Origin: Shinella sp.
GTDB lineage: Bacteria; Pseudomonadota; Alphaproteobacteria; Rhizobiales; Rhizobiaceae
NCBI GenBank assembly: GCA_003248775.1
Contig: QFQX01000004.1
Span: 104,812-168,811, forward strand
Direction of reading: 5' to 3'
DNA: 64,000 nucleotides
Shown: piece after piece, positions 8,133 through 18,177 of the stretch
Numbering within the stretch: position 1 is the first letter of the stretch
Layout: each line of letters opens with the position of its first letter
The notes under the pieces: model-generated
The model's database searches: none
What the model was told of the DNA's origin: nothing
What the model saw: the letters and a program-made list of their open reading frames with translations, nothing else
Program-made: the position numbers and the translations under genes

Positions 8133-9128
8133 ATGAGTGCTAATTCCTATGGCCTTGCAGAACTGAACAAGGAAACCACCGTCGGCGGCGAAGGTCTCGA
8201 GGCCGAGCGCGAAATCCGCCAGATCGACATGAGCGATTTCGAGAACCGCAAGGCCGAGATCGCCGACCAGCTCTGGGAAGCCGCAACCACGGTCGGCTTC
8301 TTCCAGCTCGTCAACCACGGCATCCCGCAGGAACAGATCGACGAGGCCTTCGAATACGAAGCCCGCTTCTTCGACCTGCCGGCCGAGGTAAAGGGCAAGT
8401 ATCCGCTGCTCAAGGGCACCAATTCCGGTTGGGAATACAAGGCGCAGGTACGCCCCTCCACCGGCACCGCCGACCAGAAGGAAAGCTACCAGATCACCCT
8501 TCCCCGCATGAGCGTGCTGTGGCCGAGCGAGGAGGAACTGCCGGATTTCAAGGAAAAGATGCTGGCCTTCGAGCGCATCAACTGGGAACTCGGCATGAAG
8601 GTTCTTTCCTGCTTCGCGCTGAAGCTCGGCTTCCCGGAAGATTTCTTCACCACGCTGCATGAACCCTCGTCGAAGGAATACCAGAGCACGCTGCGGCTGC
8701 TGCATTACCTGCCGCTCGTCGATCCGAAGCCGGAAGACTACAAGGCATGGCGCGCCGGTGCCCACACCGACTACGATTGCCTGACGCTGCTTCACCAGCG
8801 CCCCGGTCAGGGCGGCCTGCAGGTATGCCCCGGCCATGAATACGAGAGCCAGACCTGGACCTCGATCCCGCCGCTTCCGGGCGTCGTCACCTGCAACATC
8901 GGCGACATGCTGATGCGCTGGAGCGACGACAAGCTGAAGTCGACGCTCCACCGGGTTCGCATGCCGCGCCCGGACGAGCCGCACGGCCCGCGCTACTCGC
9001 TCGCCTTCTTCTGCCAGGCCAATTGCGACGCCGTGATCCAGGGTCCGGAAAAGAAGTACGAACCGATGACCGCGCACGACTACCTGCAGATGCGCATCGC
9101 CGCCAACTTCGGCGGCAAGACCATGTGA
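8133..9128 (+). CDS. 2-oxoglutarate/Fe(II)-dependent dioxygenase, isopenicillin N synthase family
   Basis: 331-residue cytoplasmic non-haem iron oxygenase. The N-terminal DIOX_N part (QIDMSDFENRKAEIADQLWEAATTVGFFQLVNHGI) is followed by the double-stranded beta helix. The iron triad is visible as His211 and Asp213 (AHTDYD) with His273 (STLHRV), and Arg287 (PRYSLAFF) should bind 2-oxoglutarate. I chose ATG 8133 because a GGAG ribosome site ends six bases before it; the open frame upstream runs into the riboswitch. Its own purine-type leader suggests that the substrate is a purine or a purine breakdown product. Hydroxylation of xanthine is a possible reaction but is an inference; the transporter operon ends just upstream. 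Confidence 0.9.
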   Translation: MSANSYGLAELNKETTVGGEGLEAEREIRQIDMSDFENRKAEIADQLWEAATTVGFFQLVNHGIPQEQIDEAFEYEARFFDLPAEVKGKYPLLKGTNSGWEYKAQVRPSTGTADQKESYQITLPRMSVLWPSEEELPDFKEKMLAFERINWELGMKVLSCFALKLGFPEDFFTTLHEPSSKEYQSTLRLLHYLPLVDPKPEDYKAWRAGAHTDYDCLTLLHQRPGQGGLQVCPGHEYESQTWTSIPPLPGVVTCNIGDMLMRWSDDKLKSTLHRVRMPRPDEPHGPRYSLAFFCQANCDAVIQGPEKKYEPMTAHDYLQMRIAANFGGKTM

Positions 9129-9129
9129 C

Positions 9130-9216
9130 GGGTTTGGGGCATTCGATCTTTCTTCTACAGGAGAGGTCGAATGCCCCGTTCCCTTCTCCTTGTAAGGGGT
9201 GATTTGCCCCAAACCC
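9130..9216 (+). promoter_or_regulatory. Nested inverted repeats with alternative pairing
   Basis: Segment GGGTTTGGGGCA (9130-9141) is perfectly complementary to 9205-9216. Part of it with its 3' flank, GGGGCATTCGA (9136-9146), is perfectly complementary to 9167-9177. The two pairings exclude one another. A further small stem CCCTT/AAGGG lies between. This may be the terminator of the dioxygenase gene or an attenuator before the peptidase gene at 9305. Confidence 0.5.
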
Positions 9217-9304
9217 GGACCTGACCGGGCTCGAGCCGCAAACCCTTGCCTCCCCGCCTTCTTCCGCCTAGCGTCCGTTCAGCCGATCACAGGAAGAATT
9301 CCCC

Positions 9305-10300
9305 ATGCCCGCCCTCACCAATCTTCTCACCGACATCGACGGCGTTTCTGTCGGACACGCCACCGACCTTGCCCTCGGCTCCGGCGTCACGGCCATCGTC
9401 TTCGATGAACCGGCCGTTGCCTCCGGCACTGTACTGGGCGGCGCTCCGGGCGGGCGGGAAACGGCCCTGCTCGATCCGTCGATGGTGGTGGAGGCGGTCG
9501 ATGCGCTGGTGCTTTCCGGCGGTTCCGCTTTCGGTCTCGATGCCGCGGGCGGCGTGCAGGCAGGCCTGCGCTCCATCGGACGCGGCTTTCAGGTCGGCAA
9601 CACCAGGGTGCCGATCGTGCCGCAGGCGATCCTCATGGACCTTTTGAACGGCGGTAACAAGGACTGGGGCCTGCAATCGCCCTACCGCGACATGGGTTAC
9701 GAAGCCTTCAAGGCCGCAGCGAAAGGCCCGTTCGGACTCGGAACGGTGGGTGCCGGCACGGGCGCGACGACGGCAACCTTCAAGGGCGGACTCGGCTCCG
9801 CCAGCGCGGAAACATCGAGCGGCCACCGGATCGCGGCCATCGTCGCCGTCAATGCCATGGGTTCGGCCACCATCGGCACCGGCCCGCATTTCTGGTCCGC
9901 CCCGTTCGAACAGGACAGCGAGTTCGGCGGCAACGGCATGCCGCAAGATTTCACCGCATCCGACATCGCTTTGAGGGCAAAGGGCGTCAATCTCACCGCC
10001 ACCACCATCGGCGCCGTCGTCACCGATGCCGTGCTCACCAAGGCGCAGGCCCATCGCCTGTCGATCATGGCGCATGACGGCCTTGCCCGGGCGGTCCTTC
10101 CCGCCCATCTTCCGGCCGATGGTGACACCATCTTTGCCGCAGCGACGAAGGCCAGGCCGCTCTCCGATCCCGCCAGTTTCATGGAGCTATGCCATCTGGC
10201 GACCATCGTCATGGCCCGTGCCATCGCCCGCGGCGTCTACGAGGCAACCGCGCTTCCGGTGGAGAATGCCCAACCCGCATGGCGCGACCGCTTCGGCTGA
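9305..10300 (+). CDS. P1 family peptidase (DmpA / NylC-like N-terminal nucleophile hydrolase)
   Basis: 331-residue member of peptidase family S58, which includes the D-aminopeptidase DmpA and the nylon-oligomer endohydrolase NylC. These proteins cleave themselves to expose an N-terminal Ser or Thr nucleophile. The start LTNLLTDIDGVSVGHATDLALGSGVTAIVF is typical of the family. The late segment LTATTIGAVVTDAVLTKAQAHRLSIMAHDGLARA contains the TTIG element where self-cleavage is expected. An AGGA ribosome site precedes the ATG. Natural substrates of bacterial members are small peptides or amides. It follows the riboswitch-controlled dioxygenase but has its own 176-base leader, so co-regulation is uncertain. 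Confidence 0.88.
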   Translation: MPALTNLLTDIDGVSVGHATDLALGSGVTAIVFDEPAVASGTVLGGAPGGRETALLDPSMVVEAVDALVLSGGSAFGLDAAGGVQAGLRSIGRGFQVGNTRVPIVPQAILMDLLNGGNKDWGLQSPYRDMGYEAFKAAAKGPFGLGTVGAGTGATTATFKGGLGSASAETSSGHRIAAIVAVNAMGSATIGTGPHFWSAPFEQDSEFGGNGMPQDFTASDIALRAKGVNLTATTIGAVVTDAVLTKAQAHRLSIMAHDGLARAVLPAHLPADGDTIFAAATKARPLSDPASFMELCHLATIVMARAIARGVYEATALPVENAQPAWRDRFG

Positions 10301-10348
10301 AGCATACCGGTCAGCTCTACGCGGTAATGGATGGAATGAATCAGGGCT

Positions 10349-11464
10349 TCAAAGCCTGTGACGGAAGAGCCAGGCTGACACGGGCAGCGTGACCGAGGCG
10401 ATGGCCGCCAGCGCGAGGAATTCGTACCTCACCTCCGCCAGCCCCGCCCCTTCCAGATAAACCTGATGCACGATGCTGATCGCATAGCGCAGCGGATTGA
10501 TGAGGGTCAGATATTGCAGAACATCCGGCATGTTCTCGATCGGCGTGGTCATGCCCGAGAGCAGCGTGAACGGCATGATGGTGACGAAGGACGAGATCAT
10601 CGCCTGCTGCATGGTGAGCGCCAGGGCCGACAGGAAGAGACCGACACCGACCACCGCCGTCAGGAACAGCACGAGACCCGCATAGAGCAGGAAATAATTG
10701 CCTTCGAACGGAATGCGGAACCAGAATTGCGCCACCAGCAGGATGATGGTCGATTGCAGGAGGCCGACCATCATCGACGGAATCGCCTTGCCGATCATCA
10801 CCTCGCCCGGCCGGAAAGGCGTCACCAGCAGCTGTTCGAACGTCCCCTCCTCCCGCTCGCGCGCCACCGACAGCGATGTCAGCACCATGGTCATCGTCAT
10901 GGTGATCATCGCGACCATGGACGTGATCATGTTCCAGCGCGTCTCGAGATTGGGATTGAACCACGCGCGGGTCGAAAGTTTCACCTGACCCGGCGCGGAA
11001 ATGCCGTGGTCCTCGCGCCAGTCTTCCGCAAACCTCTGCGCGATCTGCGAGACATAGCCTTGCGCGGTGCCGGCGGTATTGGAATTGCGCCCGTCGGCGA
11101 TGGCCTGCACCGAAGCCGTCTCGCCGGCGTTGAGCTTTCGCTCGAAACCATCCTCGATGACGACGACCACCACCGCGCGCTGCGCATCGATCTGCGGCGC
11201 GATATCGGTGTCGTTGCGCAGCGTCGCCACCCTGCGGAAAACGCCGGAGCCATCGAAATGCCCGATCAGTTCACGCGATGCGCCAGTGTGATCGAGATCG
11301 AGCACGGCATAGGGCACATCGTTCAGATCATAGGTCGCGGCATAGCCGAAAATCAGGCTCTGCATGAGCGGTGGCACCACCAGAAGAAACCGCGCCCGCG
11401 GATCCTTGAGCATGGCGAGCAGTTCCTTGCGGATCAGAGCGACGATGCGAAAAAGCGTATCCAT
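10349..11464 (-). CDS. ABC-2 type transporter permease, YbhR-like
   Basis: 371-residue inner-membrane subunit of an ABC-2 exporter. It has one N-terminal helix, a large periplasmic domain (about residues 45-170) and five C-terminal helices with the ABC-2 motif AREREEGTFEQLLVTPFRP. The start is ATG at 11464, five bases after the stop of the upstream permease; a longer open frame exists but runs through that gene in another frame. Last gene of the four-gene efflux operon. Confidence 0.92.
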   Translation of the reverse strand: MDTLFRIVALIRKELLAMLKDPRARFLLVVPPLMQSLIFGYAATYDLNDVPYAVLDLDHTGASRELIGHFDGSGVFRRVATLRNDTDIAPQIDAQRAVVVVVIEDGFERKLNAGETASVQAIADGRNSNTAGTAQGYVSQIAQRFAEDWREDHGISAPGQVKLSTRAWFNPNLETRWNMITSMVAMITMTMTMVLTSLSVAREREEGTFEQLLVTPFRPGEVMIGKAIPSMMVGLLQSTIILLVAQFWFRIPFEGNYFLLYAGLVLFLTAVVGVGLFLSALALTMQQAMISSFVTIMPFTLLSGMTTPIENMPDVLQYLTLINPLRYAISIVHQVYLEGAGLAEVRYEFLALAAIASVTLPVSAWLFRHRL

Positions 11465-11469
11465 GCCGA

Positions 11470-12617
11470 TCACCTCAGGCTCTTCTGCGTCGAACGGACC
11501 GCAATCGTCATCAGCAACAAGGCCATGCCGGCCAGCACCGCCGCATTGGGCAGCACGACGCTCCAGACATTGCCGGCAAGGAAAAGCGTCTGCAGAACCG
11601 AGACGAAGTAGCGGGCCGGGAAAATGTAGGAAATCAGCCGGACGACCTCCGGCATGCTGCGGATATCGAAAATGAAACCGGACAGGATCATCGCCGGCAG
11701 AAAGGAAACGATCAGGGTGATCTGGCTGGAAACGAACTGGTTGCGCGTCACGGACGAGATCACCAGCCCCATGCCGAGCGCCACCAGCAGATAGAGCGAG
11801 GAGACGAAGATCAGGAGCAGCAGCGAACCGCGCATCGGCACGTTGAAAAGCACCTGGCTTCCGGCAATCGAAAGCCCGAGCCCCAGCATACCGAGCACGA
11901 AATAGGGAACCGTCTTGCCGAGCAGGATCTCGATAGGTCGGACGGGCATGACGAACAGTGCCTCGAAGGTGCCTCGCTCCCATTCCCGCGCCACCACGAG
12001 CGACGTCAGAAGTGCGCCGATCAGGGTCATCACCAGCACGATCAGGCCGGGAACGAGGAAATGCTGGCTGTTGTTGGCCGAGTTGAACCACAGGCGGGTT
12101 TCGACAGCGACCTGCGGCACGCCGGCAGCAAGACGGCCATCCGCCTGATGTCGCGTCGCCCAGCTTCCGACCGCCCCTTGCGCATAGGACAGCACGATGC
12201 GAGCCGTGTTAGCGTCTGTTCCGTTCACCACCACCTGCACCTCGGCCTTGCCGAGCGCCAGATCGCGGGCAAAATCGGCTGGAATACGCGCGATCCCGTC
12301 GATCTTCGCCGTCTTCAGCAAGCGCTCGGCATCCACCATGGTCTTCACGTCGATGGTCGAAAAATATTCCGACAGGCTGAAGCCGGCGGCCAGTTCGCGG
12401 GCCTCGTCGCTCGATTCTTCCATCACCACCGCAAGCGGCACCCGCTTGACGTCGAAGCTCAGGCCGTACCCGAAGAGAATGAGCAGCAGCATCGGCATGA
12501 CAATGCCGACAATGATGCTGCTCGGGTCTCGCAGCACCTGATAGCTTTCTTTGCGGATCAGGGCCGCGATCCGCGCAAGGCTCGCAAGAGTTCCCGCAGT
12601 GCCGGACGTCGTGCCGC

Positions 12618-12621
<4 letters not shown>
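11470..12621 (-). CDS. ABC-2 type transporter permease, YbhS-like
   Basis: 383-residue paralogue of the next permease with the same layout: N-terminal helix around PMLLLILFGYGLSF, a periplasmic domain, then the motif AREWERGTFEALFVMPVRPIEILLGK and several helices. The start overlaps the stop of the ATPase gene (ATGA), indicating coupled translation. The two permeases probably form a heterodimer served by the double ATPase. Confidence 0.92.
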
Positions 12622-14386
<1,765 letters not shown>

Positions 14387-14390
<4 letters not shown>

Positions 14391-15394
14391 GATCCGGCTC
14401 CCTCGGCGGGTTTGCTGCCAGCGGCCGGGAATGTCACCGTCGCCGGCATGCCGAGCCTGAGTTGGTCGTGGGGATCTTCCACATGCACCCGCACCTCATA
14501 GACGAGGCTGGAGCGCAGTTCCTCGGTCTGCACCGTCTTCGGCGTGAATTCGGCAACCGGCGAGATGAAGCCGACCCGCCCGACGAAGGTCTTGTCGGGC
14601 GCGCTGTCTATGGCCACTTGCGCCGCCATGCCCTCGCGGATCAGGCCGAGTTCACTCTCCGAGACATAGGCCCGGACCCGCTTGTCGCCGGTCATGGCAA
14701 GCGACAGCACCGCGCGGCTCGGGGTCGCGATCTCGCCCGCTTCCATCAACTTCGAGCGGATGACGCCATCGGCCGGCGACTTGAGTTCCATGTCGGCCAG
14801 CTGCTCCTTGAGAACGGCAAGCTGGGCCTTTGCGCCATCAAGCTGCGCTTCCGCCTGCGATATCTTTTCCTCGCGCGGACCGGCAAGAACCAGATCGAGG
14901 GTCCTGCGGCTGACGATCACCTTGGCAGCCGCGATTTCGGAAGCCGCCTTCGCCTCGTCAAGCGACTGCTGGCTCGCCGTGCTCGTGCTGACGAGCTGGC
15001 GAACGCGGTCATATTGCTGCTTGAGATTGGCGGCATCGGTTTCAGAGGCAACGAGGTTCGCCCGCGCCTGGGCAATTTCCTCGGGGCGGCTACCGTTGCG
15101 CAACTCGGCCACGACCGCCTCGTTATAGGCAATCGTCGCTTCGGCCTGTGCGATTTGTGGCTCGATATTGCCGGTATCCTGCCGGGCAAGCACCTGCCCC
15201 GCATGAACGGAGGCACCCTCATCCACCAGGATTTCCGCGACACGGCGGCTGGCGTGGAAGGCAAGATCGGCCTGATCGAACTCCACATTGCCATAAAGCG
15301 CAAAGCCCGCCGCAGCGCTCTGGCTTTCACGATAATACCAGGCAGCCGCCCCGGCCAGGGCAAGCAGAACCACCACAACAAGCGCTTTTCGCAT
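14387..15394 (-). CDS. HlyD-family membrane fusion protein, YbhG-like
   Basis: 335-residue periplasmic adaptor of the efflux system. An N-terminal anchor (RKALVVVVLLALAGAAAWYYR) is followed by half of a lipoyl domain (VAEILVDEGASVHAGQVLARQD), a long coiled-coil hairpin rich in Ala, Glu and Gln (residues 85-200), the other lipoyl half (SPADGVIRSKLMEAGEIATPSRAV) and a beta-barrel. I chose ATG 15394 because GGAG lies seven bases upstream; the frame is open further upstream but crosses the operator palindrome. First gene of the efflux operon. Confidence 0.92.
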
Positions 15395-15440
15395 CACAAG
15401 TCTCCAGAATACCGCTTCAGCTAACGCCCTCTCGCCGAAT

Positions 15441-15468
15441 AAGTCAAATTCAAATTTGAATTTGACTT
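15441..15468. promoter_or_regulatory. 28-bp perfect palindrome, likely operator of the TetR regulator
   Basis: Half-site AAGTCAAATTCAAA followed directly by its exact reverse complement. It is markedly AT-rich in a GC-rich region and lies between the divergent efflux operon (start 15394) and the TetR gene (start 15498), 46 and 29 bases from the two starts. A TetR-family dimer pair binding here would repress both units; this is inferred from position and symmetry. Confidence 0.75.
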
Positions 15469-15497
15469 TTTTGCCACAATCCGCCAGCCTGCCCGGC

Positions 15498-16185
15498 ATG
15501 AAGGAAAGCTTGAACGAAACGGAAAAACGGCGCAGGCGCGACGACGGCGTCGCCACCCGTCGATTGTTGCTCGACCAAGCGACGAGGATCTTCTCGGAGA
15601 AGGGCGTCGGCCGCACGACGAGCAAGGAAATCACCGCGGCAGCCGGCACCAACACGGCGGCGGTGAACTACTATTTCGGCAGCATCGGCAAGCTCTACGA
15701 GGAATTGCTCGTCGACGCTCATGACCGGCTGGTCAGCCTCGACAAGCTGAAGGCCATTGCCAGCCTCGACATCCCGCCGCAGCAGAGACTGACGCGCCTG
15801 ATAGAAATGGTCTCCACCATTCTGCTGGCATCACCGGGAGAGGCGGCATCCATCCGCCTGCTGATGCGGGAGATCTTTTCGCCCTCTCCTGCCTTCGAGG
15901 TTTTGAGGCAAAGGGCCATCCTGCCCAAGAAACGGGTCATGACGAACCTCGTCGCGGAGACTTTGGGCCTTCCCCCCGGACCATACCGCCGTCGCCCCCG
16001 CCACCATCGCCTGCGTCGGCCCCTTCCTGATGCTTCTGATCGGCGAAAAGACCGTCATTCCGACGCTTTTCCCCAATCTCGGCCTGTCACGGGACGAACT
16101 GCCGCAATTGACCCGCAGCATGACCACCTTCATGCTGGGCGGGCTGAAGGCGCTTGCCGATGAGGCGCACACCACGTCTGGTTGA
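15498..16185 (+). pseudogene. TetR/CecR-like regulator with a frameshift at a C6 run
   Basis: The N-terminal HTH domain is intact (LLLDQATRIFSEKGVGRTTSKEITAAAGTNTAAVNYYFGSIGKLYEELL) and resembles CecR (YbiH), the regulator of ybhGFSR in E. coli. In frame, the C-terminus after residue 160 turns into an arginine/proline-rich stretch. The family-like C-terminus (VAPATIACVGPFLMLLIGEKTVIPTLFPNLGLS) continues in the next frame up to TGA 16183-16185. Removing one C from the run at 15972-15977 joins the two halves into a 228-residue protein. The site is either a sequencing or assembly error, or a real mutation or slippage site. Start ATG 15498 is preferred over 15456, which overlaps the palindrome. 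Confidence 0.85.
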
Positions 16186-16355
16186 CCACCCTTCGGGCGA
16201 GTGACTATAGTGCCCGCAGCAGCGTGGGGTTGAGCGTCGGCGATAAATGCCAACACGTCAGCTTCGCGAATTCGTTATGAAGACACTCTATCGTTTTGTG
16301 ATATGGCGCTTCATGATGTGGAATGTGTTGCCTCCTGCCGGAAGAGAGGAAAAGC

Positions 16356-18170
16356 ATGTCGACTGCCAGCGTGATCCGGGCCGGAAATCCATCCCTTTCC
16401 AACATAGAAACGGCCATCGAGGCATTCGGACCTGATGAAGGTTCAGAAGCCGAAGCCTTCGAAGCCCTCACCCGCATGAGCGAGGCGATGATCGCGCCCC
16501 TGACCGGCGGCCTTTCGCCGGCCGCGATTTCGCTTGCGATCTACGACTGGGCGATCCATCTCGGCATGGCTCCGGGCAAGCGTCTCGAACTGGTGCAGAA
16601 GGCGCTCCGCAAGAGCAACCGCCTGCTGACGCATCTCGCGGCAACGGTCGCGGACCCTAGGACGCCACCCTGCATCGAACCACTGCCGGGCGACGACCGC
16701 TTCACCGCCGAGGAGTGGCAGCACTTTCCCTATAACGCCATGGCTCAGTGCTTCCTCCTGAACCAGCAATGGTGGCACAACGTCACCCGCGACGTTCCCG
16801 GCGTCACGCCCCACCATGAAGACGTGATTTCCTTTGCCACCCGCCAGATCCTCGACATCTTCTCGCCCTCGAACTTTGCGCTGACCAATCCGGTGGTGAT
16901 GAAACGCGCCTTCGAGACCGGCGGCATGAACTTCATCGAAGGTTTCAGGAATTTCATCGAGGACGCCAATCGCGAACTGACGAAACAGCCGGTCGCCGGC
17001 ACCGAGGACTTCGTGCCCGGCGAAACGGTCGCGACGACGCCCGGCCGCGTCGTCTATCGCAACCGCCTGATCGAACTCATCCAGTATTCGCCTGTGACGG
17101 AGACGGTCCACGCCGAACCCGTGCTGATCGTGCCGGCCTGGATCATGAAGTATTACATTCTCGATCTGTCGCCGCAGAACTCGCTGATCCGTTATCTCGT
17201 CGCGCAGGGCCATACGGTTTTCTGCATTTCCTGGCACAATCCGACCGCCATAGACCGCGAGCTCGGCATGGACGACTATCGCCGCCTCGGCGTGATGGCC
17301 GCGCTCGATGCGATCAACGCCATCGTGCCCGGCAGCAAGGTGCATGCGACAGGTTATTGCCTCGGCGGAACTCTTGTTTCGATTGCCGCCGCCGCCATGG
17401 CGCGGGCGAAGGACGACCGGCTGGCCTCCGTCTCGCTGTTTGCCGCCCAGACCGATTTTTCCGAACCCGGCGAACTGGCGCTCTTCATCGACCACAGCCA
17501 GCTGCACTTTCTCGAAAGCGTCATGTGGAACCGGGGCTATCTCTCCGCCGACCAGATGGCTGGTGCCTTCCAGCTCCTGCGTTCCAACGACCTCATCTGG
17601 TCGCGCGTGGTGCGCGACTACATGATGGGCGAGCGCTCCCCCATGATCGACCTCATGGCGTGGAATGCGGACACGACGCGCATGCCCTTCCGCATGCATG
17701 CGGAATATCTGCAGCGGCTTTATCTCGACAACGAGCTTGCGGCCGGTCGCTTCATGGTCGATGACCATCCGGCGGCATTGCAGAACATCCGCGCGCCCGT
17801 CTTTTCCGTCGGCACCGAGCGTGACCATGTCGCGCCGTGGAAATCCGTCTACAAGATCCACTACCTGACCGATACCGATGTCACTTTCGTGCTGACCAGC
17901 GGCGGCCACAATGCCGGCATCGTCAGCGAACCCGGCCATCCCCACCGCCACTACCGCATCACCACCAAGCTCACGGCCGATCCATGCCTGAGTGCCGAGG
18001 AATGGGCGGCCGATGCGCCCGTGCAGGAAGGCTCCTGGTGGACGCAGTGGTCGGCCTGGCTTGCCGGACATTCCTCACCGGAAAAGGTGACCCCGCCACC
18101 GATGGGATCGAGCGAAAACGGCTATGGCGCCAGAGAAGCGGCTCCGGGTATCTATGTCCACCAGAAGTGA
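16356..18170 (+). CDS. phaC: Class I poly(3-hydroxyalkanoate) synthase-like protein (PHA/PHB polymerase)
   Basis: 604 residues. It polymerises (R)-3-hydroxyacyl-CoA into PHA granules. The N-terminal PhaC_N region (FALTNPVVMKRAFETGGMNFIEGFRNF) precedes the alpha/beta-hydrolase core. The lipase-like box GYCLGG holds nucleophile Cys335, with Asp490 (ERDHVAPW) and His518 (GGHNAGIV) completing the triad. ATG 16356 has a GAGAGGA ribosome site. It is followed by the MaoC-phosphotransacetylase and acetate-kinase genes, an arrangement known in rhizobia that links polymer formation to acyl-CoA/acyl-phosphate exchange. It may be a second synthase beside a main phaC elsewhere. Confidence 0.9.
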   Translation: MSTASVIRAGNPSLSNIETAIEAFGPDEGSEAEAFEALTRMSEAMIAPLTGGLSPAAISLAIYDWAIHLGMAPGKRLELVQKALRKSNRLLTHLAATVADPRTPPCIEPLPGDDRFTAEEWQHFPYNAMAQCFLLNQQWWHNVTRDVPGVTPHHEDVISFATRQILDIFSPSNFALTNPVVMKRAFETGGMNFIEGFRNFIEDANRELTKQPVAGTEDFVPGETVATTPGRVVYRNRLIELIQYSPVTETVHAEPVLIVPAWIMKYYILDLSPQNSLIRYLVAQGHTVFCISWHNPTAIDRELGMDDYRRLGVMAALDAINAIVPGSKVHATGYCLGGTLVSIAAAAMARAKDDRLASVSLFAAQTDFSEPGELALFIDHSQLHFLESVMWNRGYLSADQMAGAFQLLRSNDLIWSRVVRDYMMGERSPMIDLMAWNADTTRMPFRMHAEYLQRLYLDNELAAGRFMVDDHPAALQNIRAPVFSVGTERDHVAPWKSVYKIHYLTDTDVTFVLTSGGHNAGIVSEPGHPHRHYRITTKLTADPCLSAEEWAADAPVQEGSWWTQWSAWLAGHSSPEKVTPPPMGSSENGYGAREAAPGIYVHQK

Positions 18171-18177
18171 GACCGAA

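Noticed and set aside
15395..15655. N-terminal extension of the HlyD-like protein
   Set aside because: The frame is open to 15655 but crosses the 28-bp palindrome and the TetR coding region. A clear ribosome site and membrane anchor support the start at 15394.
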